From assembly GCA_947462335.1 (NCBI GenBank), contig OX381710.1, positions 2,976,001 through 3,040,000 of the forward strand: 64,000 nt of DNA, in the 5' to 3' direction. The notes under the pieces were generated by a model, which saw only the letters and a program-made list of their open reading frames with translations, made no database searches and was not told the DNA's origin. The position numbers were made by a program, and so were the translations under genes. Origin of the DNA: Harmothoe impar (Eukaryota; Annelida; Polychaeta; Phyllodocida; Polynoidae). Of this stretch, positions 52,431 to 64,000 are shown piece by piece (the stretch's first letter is position 1; every line of letters starts with the position of its first letter).

Positions 52431-52614
52431 GATTCAACTTGAGTTGGACACATACAGTAAGACGGACACTTGAATTTCTGTTTATTGAAGCACTTTAATC
52501 TCTTTTTTTAACGAAAAATGGTAAATTTTATGTGGCATTGTCAGAAGTCGTATCGTACATGAATAACTAGGCCTATCAGTGTCCCCAGATTATGTGTCCG
52601 ACTCGAGGTGAATC
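52431..52614. mobile_element. 184-bp miniature inverted-repeat element
   Basis: GATTCAACTTGAGTTGGACA at the left and TGTCCGACTCGAGGTGAATC at the right are imperfect inverted copies; internal GACGGACACTTGA and CAGTGTCC extend the pairing. Confidence 0.7.
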
Positions 52615-52950
52615 TACCTTATGTCGATGTACGCCTTTTATTTGAAATGTTTCCTGAAAGGTGCCCCATTCTTGCCGCAGGGCCCTATTCACACCTATAT
52701 TGACATAGAGGGGCCGGAAGGAGTCATGGCCATGTATAGCCTTAGGGTGATTCATATTGTCATGGAAACCAACAATGGGTCAAATGGCAATTGGACCTGT
52801 GGTCATTTGGCGCGGTGCCAGGTTATTTAGCTATAATGGGACGGTAAATAGTGGCTTATACCCACGGACACGCACCATGCTGAGGTCTGCCTACTCCACC
52901 CAGCCCTGTCACGCTATCTGGTAACCCTGTAAGGGCTGTACACTGCTTTA

Positions 52951-53295
52951 AGGGAGTCTTCATTTATTAGTTCCAGGGGGGGGGGGGGGGGGGTGGGGGG
53001 TTTGCAGGGGGGGGGGGGGGTAACAGTTTCCGACTCCTCCTGAGGGGGGGGGGCATAATAAATTCTGACCCCTCTTGAGGGGAGGGGGGGGGCATACAAA
53101 ATCTAGCCCCCTTTTACCAAAAAAGCCAGTGCGTTACTAAAGTTCAAAGGGGGGTGGGCGAAAAATGATCAGTGCCTTCGGTGTGGGGGGCGCAAAACGT
53201 TTCATGTGCTCTCGAGGGGGGGGGGCATAAAAAATATTTACCCCTCCGTGCGAAATCTCACCACCCCCCCTGTTATTAATAATTGAACATTCCCT
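52951..53295. mobile_element. G-tract element, relative of 16992-17290
   Basis: AGGGAGTCTTCATTTATTAG at the left pairs imperfectly with ATTAATAATTGAACATTCCCT at the right, enclosing long poly-G runs and GGGGGGGCATA(A/C) units. Confidence 0.65.
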
Positions 53296-53404
53296 TATGT
53301 ATCGTGCTCTCAGTCGACATACCAGCTAACAAAAAACGTTATTTCATGTGAAAATAACTTTATAACGTTGTTCCATAGTAAGGAGCCTTAAAGAAACGTT
53401 ATAC

Positions 53405-53482
53405 TTGTTTACTGGGATGATGCTTGAATACAGCCCTGGTGAGTAACTCGCCAGGGCTGCATTCAAGCACCGTGCCATCTCC
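53405..53482. repeat. GCATGATGC-family hairpin
   Basis: A nearly perfect hairpin: GATGCTTGAATACAGCCCTG and CAGGGCTGCATTCAAGCACC around GAGTAACTCG. Confidence 0.8.
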
Positions 53483-53489
53483 AGCTTGT

Positions 53490-54650
53490 GGTCACGCCAT
53501 CAGATAGCCCTCTCAGGGTGGCAGAGTGCTTTAAGGTCGGTAGCTACCTCTATGTTAGAGTCCACTTTATGCTTTATTCTTTGCCCATGTGTAGCTTAAA
53601 TCATTTAAAAAATCGAAAATGTAAAGGCAAAGGGGGGTTCCGAGCTTTTTTTGTATTAGAGATTTTTGAAGGAAAAATTTATTTTTCTATTTTCTCAAGG
53701 AAAATGGAGAGAAGTGGAAAAACTTTAATGTACATGACAAATCCCAATTGATGTCCTATAATGGGAAAAATTAAATAAGGGTCCAAAATATAATTGATAT
53801 ACTGTATGTTGTTGTCATGATGCATAAATGCATCATGACGACTCTCCAGGGGTGTCTCAACCTCATATAGTCGGCATGATATAGCACTGACAGGCTACAT
53901 GCCATAGACCAAAGCGACAAGAAAGGGTGACTTTTCAGAAAGGTTCTTGATAAAGTTTTTCAACTTTGACTGACAAATGTGGCTATATAACCTCAAAACC
54001 CTGCCTTCTAATATAAGCTTCTTCATTAATTCTCTGTTGTATTGTACGGATAATTCTTTTGTGAATCTCCTGATACTAAAGGTTTGCAAATATATCTATT
54101 ACAGAAAATGTTCTGAAGATTCAGTTAAAACCAACATAAACACAACTTTATTATGAAAGAGGTTATAACCCTCTCTTGATGCATGGGTCTATAGAGCTGT
54201 ATTCCCAGCACTGTTGTCACGCTATCTGGTGTTAGGGCTGCAGACTGCTTTAATACCAATACTTATATGTATTTGTTGGTCACGTACGGTTCAGCAATGG
54301 TCAACAACTTTATTAACAACTTTTTTTGAAAAGTCATCCTTTCTTGCTGCATCGGTCTATAGTTAGGGTCATCTGTTCCCTCCCTATCTTCTCCCACAGC
54401 TATGGTTCTGAATGAAACTACTGCCACACTTTATTTAACCATACATAATGAGGCCCCTTCTCCCCCAATAGCACTCATCCTATGCATGCTCTGCTTTTGT
54501 TATGGCCTAAAAAATTATTTGTGCACTGTAGTTATCGATACACGCTAAGTACAATACCACTAAAACATGCAATAGCATTCACTCAGTTGGTGGGGCTGGG
54601 CCAAAAACTATCAGTCCCTGTTTAGTCTGGATAGTTTACATGTGGGTATA
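53490..54650. other. Non-coding interval
   Basis: A small family fragment at 53812-53885 (GTCATGATGCATAAATGCATCATGACGA). CACGCTATCTGGT...AGGGCTG(T/C)A(C/G)ACTGCTTTAA near 54218 parallels 52910-52950. No gene supported. Confidence 0.45.
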
Positions 54651-54654
54651 CTGT

Positions 54655-54898
54655 TTTAAGCCTTTAAGGATGGATGTTGCTTAAAAATAACAATTGTCTT
54701 CATCAATGCAGCCCTGCCGAGTAACTCGCCAGGGCTACATTGGTGCATCATGCTGACCCTTTGGGAGTGTATCAATCCCGTTGGGTTGGCAGGATGCTTG
54801 AATGCAGTACTGGCACGTTTCTTGCCAGGGCCGCATTCATGCATCATGGTGACCAAGGGAATGATGCATTAAGGCATTATGCCGCCCTTAAAGGGCTA
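54655..54898. repeat. GCATGATGC-family copy
   Basis: Both hairpins present; ends AAGCCTTTAAGGATGG and GCCGCCCTTAAAGGGCTAA. Confidence 0.8.
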
Positions 54899-55041
54899 AA
54901 AACAGTCATTGCCTGTTTGGCCTGTGTGGTTTACATGTGGATCTACTGTTTTAGGCTACCTAAAAGCCATGTATCCGTGGCAGGTTTTGCATCCCGCACG
55001 ACTGTAAAACTGATAGCTGGGTAGTATGCATGTTTGATATC

Positions 55042-55979
55042 TGGCTCACTCTCACCAAACCAGTGCAACTAAAAAAGTGACGTACATGATCGGCGGACGT
55101 ACATGATCGGCGGACGTACATGATCGGTGACGTACATGATCGGTGACGTACATGATCGGTGACGTACATGATCGGTGATCTATTGACTGCCCTACCCTTT
55201 CTGAAGATAATAAAACATAAATAAACCTTACCAAGGTGTACATACGATGTGTCTCTTGAAATGTAATATGTTAGCAATGTATATATGCGACTATTAAGGT
55301 CATTTTTCATGGCATTTTAATACTGATCATGTACGTCATGTGACGTACATGATCGGTGACGTACATGATCGGTGATTTATTGACTGCCCTACCCTTTATG
55401 AACATGATAAAACATGAATAAACCTTACCAACGTGTACATATGATGTGTGTATTGAAATGTTATGTGTTAGAAATGTATAGATGCGACTATTAAAATCAT
55501 TTTACATGACATTTCGATCCCGATCATGTACGTCATGTGACGTACATGATCGGCCATTATTTATTGACTGTCTTAATTACCCTTTCTGACCATATATAAA
55601 ACATAAATCAATCATAGCAAGGTGTACATATGTTGTAGGTCTAAATATGTATAATCATAGACATGTGAAGCAGTGGGTAATGAGGAAATGTTACATGACA
55701 TTCCAAGCCGATCATGTACGTCATGTGACGTACATGATCGGTTACACATTGAGCCCCCCCCTCCGGCCCCTATAAATATTTTGGGAGGTTTTTTTTTCTA
55801 ATAAACTCCCAGAAGATACATTACAGCCTGTAGGTATGGTTGGGAGAGTTAAACATCGTAGTGCAGGGGGTAAAAGATGGGTTTTGTACTCTGCCGATCA
55901 TGTACGTCCGCCGATCATGTACGTCCGCCGATCATGTACGTCACTTTTTTAGTTGCACTGATTTGGTGAGAGTGAGCCA
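55042..55979. mobile_element. Iteron-rich foldback element
   Basis: The outer ends TGGCTCACTCTCACCAAA and TTTGGTGAGAGTGAGCCA are perfect inverted copies, followed inward by AGTGCAACTAAAAAAGTGACG and its complement. The core CGTACATGATCGG occurs 16 times: six tandem direct copies on the left, three inverted on the right, and inside as 30-bp near-palindromes at 55325-55354, 55522-55551 and 55710-55739 that separate diverged units of about 190 bp. No protein gene. No clear target duplication is found. Confidence 0.85.
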
Positions 55980-55984
55980 TCTAT

Positions 55985-57270
55985 GCTTTCTTTTAGGTCG
56001 AGTACACAGTTTTTGATCAGCATGCACAAAATGCATTCCTAAAAGTACCTGGTATAAAACCTGTCATGTACTCGCTATATGCTACTTGTTAGGAGGCATT
56101 AAGCATGGTTTTATGTTCCAAGGGTGATTTAACACCATTTAATGTACCATATTCCAGATCATAATGTGTGTGTGTTATTTCTGAAGCTTGATAGCCTGAA
56201 AATCTAAATGCTCCGGCCCTAAGTCTGTTGTGCTATCCCAGGTTAGTTATAGGGACATTGGTCAGACATGACCAAGTGCTATTCAAAACTCACTGAAGTA
56301 AAACATCATATATGACCATGCCTTACTCAAAAGTCCTAATATTCATTGAAATGGGGAAGACTAATATGAGTTAGTCAGTAGTGACCACTCTGACAGTATT
56401 AACTAATCTAGGTTGGTCGTATAGGGAGAAAGAAAATGTTAAACTAGGTAAGGTACTATTCACTGATTTGTTAGCCAGTACTGACTATCAGTGCAGGGTT
56501 CGAATTTTCACAGCTAACCCCGCTTAGCTAGAGCAACGTGCTTGCTTCTCAAGAAAAGGGGTGAATTACATTTTGTTCCCTCTCTAAAGAGTATTCTTAA
56601 TCTTTTTTTCAGTTCTCGTCTCGCCATGATCCCCAAAATCCACCCTCTCGCCCAACTGTTGTTAAAAAAATCTAAATCAGAATATCGGAACACGAACACG
56701 CCCAGTTTATGAAAAGCGGTAAATAGTCCTAATGCCTTTATCATGAGCTCAGTTTGCCTCAGAGATTTTATTTCCCACGTTCTCCAGTTCCCTCGTTCTC
56801 ACCCCTTCTCTCAGTGCACTCTCCCAGCACAGCCTCAAATACGACTCTGCCAAAGTGTAAGGACTTCAGGAACTCTCCTGTGGAAGAAGGAGGGAAACGG
56901 GTACTACTTGTCTTCTCTCCCACACACTGCTACATCTTCACACGAGTTCTTAAAATTATCTCAAATTTCTACCATGGCCAATATTTCTCTTATTTTAAGC
57001 AATATTTATTCCTTTAGATATTTGAATCGATTCATAGTTGTATAAATGAGTGTTTTAAAAGCATGGCGTAGGTAAGTTTTCAGGGTGATCCGCTGCGTTT
57101 TAGAAGGAAGTTGTGTCTGTACAAACAGTGTCAGGACCACCCCTCCGGACATCTACCCCTGGCCATTTCCCCCGTGGACATCTATCTCATAGGATTTCTA
57201 TACTCCTGTACATCTACCTCCTGGGATTATACCCCATTAGGCCTTTTACCCCTTAGGACATAAATGTCCT
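55985..57270. other. Non-coding interval
   Basis: Holds a partial TTAGTCAGTAGTGACC repeat (56360-56500), a G-tract-element end fragment (56640-56675), and chance frames near 56740-57045. No gene supported. Confidence 0.45.
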
Positions 57271-57275
57271 CGGGC

Positions 57276-57383
57276 CCCAGTGGGCACAAAATTCAGAACA
57301 ATGTTGAATCAATGTTGAATCAGCATTGAATCAACATTGACAACCATTTATCAATGTTGATTCAATGTTTTGTGCCCACTGGG
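57276..57383. mobile_element. Second CCCAGTGGGCACA miniature element
   Basis: Same ends and internal AATCAACATTGA repeats as 23289-23396. Confidence 0.9.
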
Positions 57384-57900
57384 GGGGTATATGTCCCCAG
57401 GGGTAGAAGTCCTAGAGGGTAAAAGTCCAATGGGGTAGTTGTCCAGGGGTTGGATGCTAGGGGGTAAAAATCCTATTGGGGTATAGGTTCAGGAGGTAGG
57501 TGTCCAGGGGGTTGGATGTCCTAGGGGGTAGATGTCTACAGGGTTGAAAGTCCTAGGGGGTAGATGTCCAGAGGGTTGGATGTCCTAGGGGGTAGATGTC
57601 TACAGGGTTGAAAGTCCTAGGGGGTAGATGTCCAGAGGGTTGGATGTCCGAGGGGGTAGATGTCCAGAGGGTTGGATGTCCGAGGGGGTAGATGTCCTAG
57701 AGCGTAAAAGTCCTATGGGGGTAATGGTCCAGGGGGTAGGTGTCCAGGGGGTAGATATCCAGTGGGGTAAAAATCCTAGTGGGTAGATGTCCTAGGGGGT
57801 AGATGTTTAGGGAGATGAATGGCAGGGGGTAGATGTAATAGGGGTAGATGTCCGGGGGTAGATGTCCTGAGGGTAGATGTTGAAGGGGTACTTGTCCTAG
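57384..57900. repeat. GGGGGTAGATGTCC minisatellite
   Basis: Variable units of about 17-35 bp such as AGGGGGTAGATGTCCAGAGG and GTTGGATGTCC. A 60-bp higher-order unit repeats near 57500-57640. The related unit on the other strand (GGACATCTACCCC) is at 57130-57260, left of the miniature element. Confidence 0.85.
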
Positions 57901-59104
57901 AACCGGTACACTCGGATGGCAGACTCTGCTGGGAGATTGCTGCGAGTATTAACGGCTTCGCTGCCACTTGTAGAACTCTCACGGGCCTCCATTACCTCAT
58001 CATGTTATGTCTCCTTTCTTCTTCTGTTCCAGAAAATACTTCAAAATGAACTGCCATTTCATATTTTTCAGCTCCCAGACGCAGACTAATAGGAGGCATT
58101 ATCTCACTTAACAACCGAGTGCTGTTTTAGGTACACCAGGGGCTGCTCAAGGGTCTGAGTGGGGTCTGTTACGGTGTATCAGCGCCATCTTTGTTAATCT
58201 GTCTTATAATGTAAGATTTTTTATTCATTCAAAAGATGGAAATGGAACAGCTTCAACATATTTACAGTTAACAATGAAGTCTTATGTCTTTGATGATTTG
58301 GACTAGATATATAAATGGTCCATTGGTGATGCAGATAGCGGTATGGCAGTATGTTGTTCAAAATAAACTACAAAATGTTAGGAGTTATACTATGATAAAG
58401 GGTGTTGGTTTACCCATGAAGTCCGCCTTGCAGATGAAACTAATTCTGAATGGGGCAGTGCTTGTGCACTGTACCTACGTATGTGATATAATGATTTATT
58501 AGTAGATGCTGGAAGTATGTGATGGCTCTGAATGTATCTGGCTCTTAATGTATGTTTTTCAAATTGTATTTGTAAATATATACAATTTTTTTGTCATCTT
58601 CATATCATGTATACATCCTCATCTGTATATCATAGCTTTTGTGAATTGTCGAAGTTAGGTTCTCTAGGTATACACATGCTAGTTTTATGTATATGTAAGA
58701 ACTTACGACAACAGTTCATAGCACAACGGTAGATAACCCTAATACACTGTGCTATGGGAGAGACTAGGTTCATATCTCTCTTCTCTAGTGGAAAAGATAC
58801 TTGTTCTGATGTGGATCCTTCTCCCACGATCACTCGTTGCAGCTTAGCAGAAAGGATACTTCGCATCCCCACGCAGCGAGCACCCTTTTACCATGGCCAC
58901 TCACATTTTTATTTCTCCTCTAATGCCTGGAATGATCCCCGGCGCACTCCAACAGGTCCTATTTAGGACAAAAACACAGATATTTTGTCCTCCGCCACCT
59001 CCTCATTCCCACCTCTTCCACTCAACATTTTTGGGTTTTAGAGCTCTAAATGTCTTTTCAGGTTTTATCTTAAAGTGGTGACATTCTCCAGGTTTGCCTC
59101 AGGT
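57901..59104. other. Non-coding interval
   Basis: No supported gene; short frames here lack recognisable domains. Confidence 0.4.
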
Positions 59105-59338
59105 CTTAATGCGCTATGCTCTTTCTCGTCATGATGCATGAATGCAGCGCTGGCGAGTAACTTACCAGGGCTGCATTTAAATATTGTATAGACCCTACTG
59201 AGTTGCTAATGTCCCAAAAGGTCAACAAATGCATGATTGTAGCCCTGGCAGATATATATCGCCAGGAGTGTATCAATGCAGTATAAAGATAATCAAGGGA
59301 ACTGTTCATTAAGGAACTGTGCTGTCCCAAAGCGTTAA
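59105..59338. repeat. GCATGATGC-family copy, eroded
   Basis: CGTCATGATGCATGAATGCAGC and the first hairpin are clear; the right half is degraded. Confidence 0.7.
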
Positions 59339-59339
59339 A

Positions 59340-60020
59340 ATGGCCGCATTTTCCTGGTTTGCCTCAGGGAATCGATACGGCTGTGGTGAGCAGTTGGGAG
59401 CAGCTCGTGAGAGTCTCTCGTCTTACCTAGAACACCGCTTATTAGAGACAAGGCCCTCTGCCACAGTTTCAATTTGAATTGTTATTATCCTGAGCATACA
59501 ATCCATGAATAGACACTTGGTTTGCTCAGTTGGGAGCAAGAAAGCTCAGTTAGGAGCAAGAGGGCTCTATAATTTTCCTAGAATCGAACATCTGCTTTGA
59601 CAACATATAAAAGTTTTCTTTCAGCTTTGTCTATATTTGTTAGGATTTAAAAATCCTTGGATGATATTTCTTAAGGAGGGGGAGGGGGAGGGGTAGGGGA
59701 TAATGATGTGATAATGATCTGACAATCATTAAATGACATACCCTTCTATACAGAATTTTATCACACTAGAATTACTCGTGAATAAAATAACAGGTCTACA
59801 GCTTCACAGTATTGGCCAGCTAAGCCTAGTAAATACCTTAGCGAACTGTACATAAGTGAACTATGCTGTCCCTAAAGGGTTAAACTTCCTGCATTCTCCT
59901 GGTTTGCTGGTTGGGCTATGGTGAGCAGTGGGGAGCTCTCGTCTTACCTAGAAGACCGCTCATTAGGGGATAAGCGCTCTGCCACACTGACTACTTTGTG
60001 TAGAAGTCCGGTACCGCCTG
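59340..60020. repeat. Diverged direct repeat pair
   Basis: GTCTTACCTAGAACACCGCTTATTAG near 59420 and GTCTTACCTAGAAGACCGCTCATTAG near 59940 lie in longer similar contexts (TTCCTGGTTTGC, CTCTGCCACA). No gene supported. Confidence 0.7.
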
Positions 60021-60087
60021 ACAAAAGGTCCAGAGTAAAAGTCAGTTAAGCCCTGTCTTGTATACGTGCATGTAACACAGCGCTCTT

Positions 60088-60405
60088 AATCGACCCTTTA
60101 AGGATGGCATGATACCTGAATGCATCATGCCCTTGGCCATCATGATACATGAATGCAGCCCTGGAGAGTAACTTGCCAAGGCTGCATTCAAGCGTCATGA
60201 TGCACCGATGCAGCACCAGCGAGTTACTCGAGGGGCTGTGCTGCATTGGTGCACCATGCCGACCCTTTGCGAGTGCCTCAACCTCATAAGGTCAGCATGT
60301 TGCTTGAATTCAGCAATGGCGAGTTACTCACCAAGGCTGCATTCATGCATCATGACTATCAAAGGCATGATGCATTAAGGTATCATGCCGCCCTTAAAGG
60401 GGTTA
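60088..60405. repeat. GCATGATGC-family copy, long form
   Basis: Starts CGACCCTTTAAGGATGGCAT and ends GCCGCCCTTAAAGGGGTTA, with three hairpin units. Confidence 0.85.
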
Positions 60406-60409
60406 GTAT

Positions 60410-61290
60410 AGCTCATGCTGTAGAGTACCAGGTGTGAATCAGCAGAAAATGGGTGGCAAGTGGGGGGGGGGGGGGTGGACCATTCTGCAGCGGAGGTAGT
60501 CATCAGAAGGCTTCTCTGCACTGGTTAAATATCCAGTAGAGATGTCAACCTTCTTGACAATTCCTGGTCATTTTGGCATAAAATGGTGCACGCTTTTATT
60601 CTCCGCATTAAAAATACACTAGAAAAGCTCAAGGTTGGGGGACATTGGATCCCTTTGTGACCTATTTACACCCATTGATGACATTTAATTGACCTCCGTT
60701 CTCTAAATATCATACTTTTACAGTGTTTGGAATACATTTGAGTAAGGTTTAGAATTCGAAAAAAAATGGGATATACCCACTTTAACCACGATAGATGGCG
60801 CCATCTCTTCGCAGAATGTTATTGGAGAGGCGGCTGGGAATGTTCTGTCCTGTAGGAGCCCCACGACACACCCTGCCTCAGCCCCTCATATACAGCGTCT
60901 GACAGATTCCCGCCGTTTTGATAATGTCACCGTTTTTCCACCTGCTGATTCCCCCTGCACTTATTGTGGTGTTTTCCATCAGGAATGTAACAGCTGGAAA
61001 CTGCAAGTGTTTCATTTTAATTAGAAATGAAATTATTATTATCCCAAATACGGTGACTGATTCCTGGATATTAGCTTAAATGGTAAGACATATTAATTTA
61101 GCTTTTTAAGCGACATGGTGTAATGACTAGTTAAAAATGAACCATAATATTTAATATGGCCATACTTTATGTCCTATTTGCTTTATTTAACATTGTTCCC
61201 CAGAACTCACCTTCGAAACTGGCTAATTGTCATTTAAATGTCCAATTTATGACCTTTGGATTTGTTTGGAGCATCTTGCTTTTGGTAGTA
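60410..61290. other. Non-coding interval
   Basis: Poly-G at 60460-60475; otherwise unique-looking AT-rich sequence without coding support. Confidence 0.4.
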
Positions 61291-61298
61291 TCTGTTGT

Positions 61299-61640
61299 CA
61301 TGATGCACTAATGATGACCAGCCATGAGGGTATCAACCCCATATGGTTGGCATGATGCATGAATGCAGCGCTGGCTAGTGACTTGTCAGTCTCAACATGA
61401 CAAGACATTCTATTAAAACCTTTTAAGGACAACATGATACCTTAATGAATCATGCTCTTGGTCGTCATGAATGCAGCCCTGGCGAGTGACTCACCCGAGC
61501 TGCATTCAAGCATCATGCCAGCCCTATAGGATAAAGACACTCCCAGAGGATCAGCATGATGCAGCAATGCAGCATCGGCGAGTTACTCACTAGGGCTTCA
61601 TTGGTGGACCATGCTGATATGTTGTATTCAAAGAGTTACG
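61299..61640. repeat. GCATGATGC-family copies, adjacent pair
   Basis: A shortened copy (61299-61400) is followed by a fuller one starting AACCTTTTAAGGACAACATG. Confidence 0.75.
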
Positions 61641-61997
61641 TACAATCTCCCCTTCAAACTAAACTGATAACCTTTTAACAACACAACAGTCAGCATTAAT
61701 TCCCGCCATAAGCCGCTTATGTAAATGACAAATCTTCATGACCAAACATTTCAATACTGATTGAATAAGTATAATTGGTTAGATTTTCCAACGTGTGGGC
61801 GTGCTACAAAGACAAACAATAGATAGAAAGCAATCACGTGGGCGAGCAATGGAAAAGTCATATATGCCATATACAATGTTCTCTATTCGAGACAGCATAG
61901 GACTTTTCTACCCCTTTGTCAGCATAACACATTACTGAACCATAGCCATGCAGTAGGTGGTCAGTATTGTGTCAGGGAAATCTTACAGGTTTGATAC

Positions 61998-62090
61998 ATA
62001 TGAAGGGTGGGCATGATGCACAAATGCACCACGACGGGCTACTTGACGGTGCTACATAAGTGTATCATGACAAGATTACTAAGGGAATAC
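61998..62090. repeat. Eroded GCATGATGC-family fragment
   Basis: GGGTGGGCATGATGCACAAATGCACC and GTGTATCATGACAAG remain. Confidence 0.55.
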
Positions 62091-62115
62091 ATGAATAAGC
62101 TAGCATGAGGTTTAG

Positions 62116-62367
62116 TTATCCATGGCTAAGCGGCTAAGGCACGAGGGGCAGCCCCGTGCCTTAGCCATGGATAATCAGTCATGGATAACCAGTCCATTTA
62201 AACCACAGTTTTAACATTTGAGAAATAAATCTGATCTAATTTCAACCTAAACTAGTTTTTATCATAACAACCCATCATGTGACGTCACAGCAGTGTGGTT
62301 ATCCACTGCTAATGCACGGTGTTATTTAGCTCAGGCACTGGTTCGAGTGCCTAAAGTGGATAACCGT
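62116..62367. mobile_element. GTTATCCA-ended foldback sequence
   Basis: The hairpin TTATCCATGGCTAAG/CTTAGCCATGGATAA at 62117-62176 and further copies GGATAACCAG, GGTTATCCAC and GTGGATAACC give repeated inverted ends; interior TGACGTCA at 62281. Boundaries are uncertain. Confidence 0.5.
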
Positions 62368-62605
62368 GGTATAAGGAGAATTAATCATAAAGGCATCATG
62401 TTGTCATTAGAGGTTTGAATAGAGCTTACTTTTATTATCTGATATATATGTAATCCCTCATTTCATTGACAAATGATATGAGATCACGGAGCGGTATCTG
62501 CACCGATTACATTGAGACATACCATAGCACCATTACTGGGTGCAACCTGGAGGCAGCGCGGCAGGAAGCCATACAGTACTGTGTGTAGAAGCCAAATTAA
62601 TCCTC

Positions 62606-62780
62606 TCAGAGAAAAGAAACAGCGTCGAAATGGAGTCTAGGTTTCCTCCAGAGTGACTCCCCTCTCTAGATTTCTGCCAGAGAGTCACCTAGGCTCCCTT
62701 AGGTAGCTTTGGCTGCCCTTAATAGGCGAGTCATTCTGGGGGCAACATGGAATCCCTTTTGACGCTGTTTCTTCTCTCTG
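62606..62780. mobile_element. Miniature inverted-repeat element
   Basis: AGAGAAAAGAAACAGCGTCG at the left and GACGCTGTTTCTTCTCTCTG at the right; internal GAGTGACTC and GAGTCACC add pairing. Confidence 0.8.
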
Positions 62781-62827
62781 TGCTGATAACGACAAACGGC
62801 ATAGTACGTTTAGGCACTATACAACCT

Positions 62828-62960
62828 TAGCTCTTTAATGCATCATGACCTTGGTCGTCATGATGCATAAATGAAGCTCTGGCAAGTAGCTTGCCAGTGG
62901 TGCATTCAAGCCTCATTCTGACCCTATGAGAGGATTGAGTACTCCAGAAGGGGATAAGGG
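62828..62960. repeat. GCATGATGC-family copy, partial
   Basis: TTTAATGCATCATGACCTTGGTCGTCATGATGCATAAATG and a first hairpin remain. Confidence 0.7.
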
Positions 62961-63389
62961 CTTTTGAGCTAAAAAACTAATTTTTGAGGTATGAAAGCCC
63001 AACAGAGCATTTATCCCTCAATATGATAACCTTTATGTACGAATCTTGGAATGGGCTGGAAATGTCTGTATCACTGCCAGTCGGATAGGGTCTTTATGAT
63101 GAATTATAACGACAAAGGGCATATTACATTTAGGTACTATGCAGCCTATTATGGAATAATCTTAAAATGGGCCCAGAATCCCCTACAGTTGGATAGGGTA
63201 TCAGCCAATGCTGTGTCCAATTCTATGTGAGATTGGTTAATGGTAACCGACCCACATATAGGATAAACAGTCCCACTCTGTCTGTCTGTGTGTCTGTGAG
63301 AGGTATCAACACACACCGCCTATAGAGCACTGGTCCAGTCCGTTCTGTGACAACAGGTGGCGCTACGCGGACAGGTTAATTTCCTCTCT

Positions 63390-63560
63390 GTACCGATACG
63401 GCCATTTGTATCCATCAACGGATAATGCTAATTCATGCAGTAGAATTTGAGTTCAGACTAAGATTCTGGCCGGAGAGTGATGGTTGTACTAGAGATTTGG
63501 ACCCCACAGAGAGGCCTTGTGATGCCTCGCTCGGCTGCAGAATGGTCAGCTCGAGTAGGG
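63390..63560. repeat. Second copy of the repeat at 16020-16200
   Basis: Shared GATACGGCCAT and CACAGAGAGGCCTT phrases in the same order. Confidence 0.5.
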
Positions 63561-63639
63561 CTAGCATGCTGACATGCAGGCACTGATAGCACTGACGCCA
63601 TACGTTCTGGGTACTAACCCTGTACAGGCAGCATACTGC

Positions 63640-63800
63640 TTTAATATGCCAGGCCCGCGTATCGTCTTGACTCTTCTTGAGTGCAGCCCTGGCACAAACT
63701 CGCCGACCGACCATTCAGAAATCATACCCAATTAATGAGGTTGACACACTCCCAAAGGGTCAGCAGGATGCATGAATTCAGGACTGGTGAGTTACTTATC
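63640..63800. repeat. Eroded GCATGATGC-family copy
   Basis: GACACACTCCCAAAGGGTCAGCAGGATGCATGAATTCAGG is recognisable. Confidence 0.6.
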
Positions 63801-63847
63801 AGTACTACTATATATAGGGCATAGTGGACGAAAGCACTAGGCTATCC

Positions 63848-64000
63848 TTAACCCTTTAAGGACAGCATAATGTACTAATGCATAGTGCTCTTGGTTGTCA
63901 CGATGCATTAATGCAGCCCTAGTAAGTCTTCTCCACAGGGCTGCATTCATACATCATGACAATCATACAGCGGGGTTGAGACACTCCCGAAGTGTTGACA
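63848..64000. repeat. GCATGATGC-family copy cut by window edge
   Basis: Begins TTAACCCTTTAAGGACAGCA with one hairpin and reaches the spacer GAGACACTCCCGAAG at the edge. Confidence 0.8.

Noticed and set aside
55081..55178. CRISPR-like array
   Set aside because: The units are directly adjacent without spacers, the genome is eukaryotic, and inverted copies at the other end make an iteron foldback the better reading.
56743..57045. Overlapping 100- and 87-codon frames
   Set aside because: Two frames over the same DNA, no domain, no conserved context, and no splice-site pattern I could support.

Overview
The window is animal nuclear DNA, most likely from an invertebrate. It is AT-rich and crowded with short inverted-repeat elements, minisatellites and microsatellites. 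I found no convincing host exon, rRNA gene or functional tRNA gene. The animal assignment rests on the type of large DNA transposon present, on a Death-domain gene carried by it, and on the repeat style. I cannot name the species.

Bases 1-16014 are the right-hand part of a Maverick/Polinton element of the adintovirus-like kind; its left end lies outside the window. A protein-primed family B DNA polymerase and two accessory genes run leftward. Facing them are an unidentified gene, an HD-like (DUF5662-type) gene and a gene with two Death domains. A tightly packed rightward block follows: packaging ATPase, small membrane-active protein, a conserved Maverick protein, retroviral-type integrase with chromodomain, penton-like minor capsid protein, pVI-like protein, double-jelly-roll major capsid protein, adenain-type protease and a small coiled-coil protein. 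Most frames are intact. The breaks seen are two mutually compensating frame shifts in the polymerase, a stop between integrase core and chromodomain, a 178-bp duplication/insertion in the penton gene, and a doubtful 5' end of the Death-domain gene. The element therefore looks young but damaged.

Bases 16015-42997 and 51059-64000 are repeat-rich non-coding DNA. The commonest repeat is a nested-palindrome family (my label: GCATGATGC family) with about 30 copies. Others are several TA-flanked miniature elements, a 29-bp minisatellite, an exact 255-bp tandem duplication, a roughly 175-bp tandem array, two long (TCTG)n tracts, a (TA)n tract and an iteron-rich foldback element at 55042-55979.

Bases 43004-51052 are the most unusual part: an 8,049-bp, nearly perfect inverted repeat. 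Two arms of about 3.62 kb flank an 814-bp spacer, and the whole is bounded by a 6-bp target duplication (CGGGTC). Its ends begin AGTAGTATA, like the right end of the first element, and both ends share CACGTG and CCAATCAG motifs. Each arm carries the same unidentified gene (288 codons); it is intact on the left and has one CpG-type nonsense change on the right. I interpret it as a non-autonomous, fold-back Maverick derivative that could be mobilised by proteins of elements like the first one.
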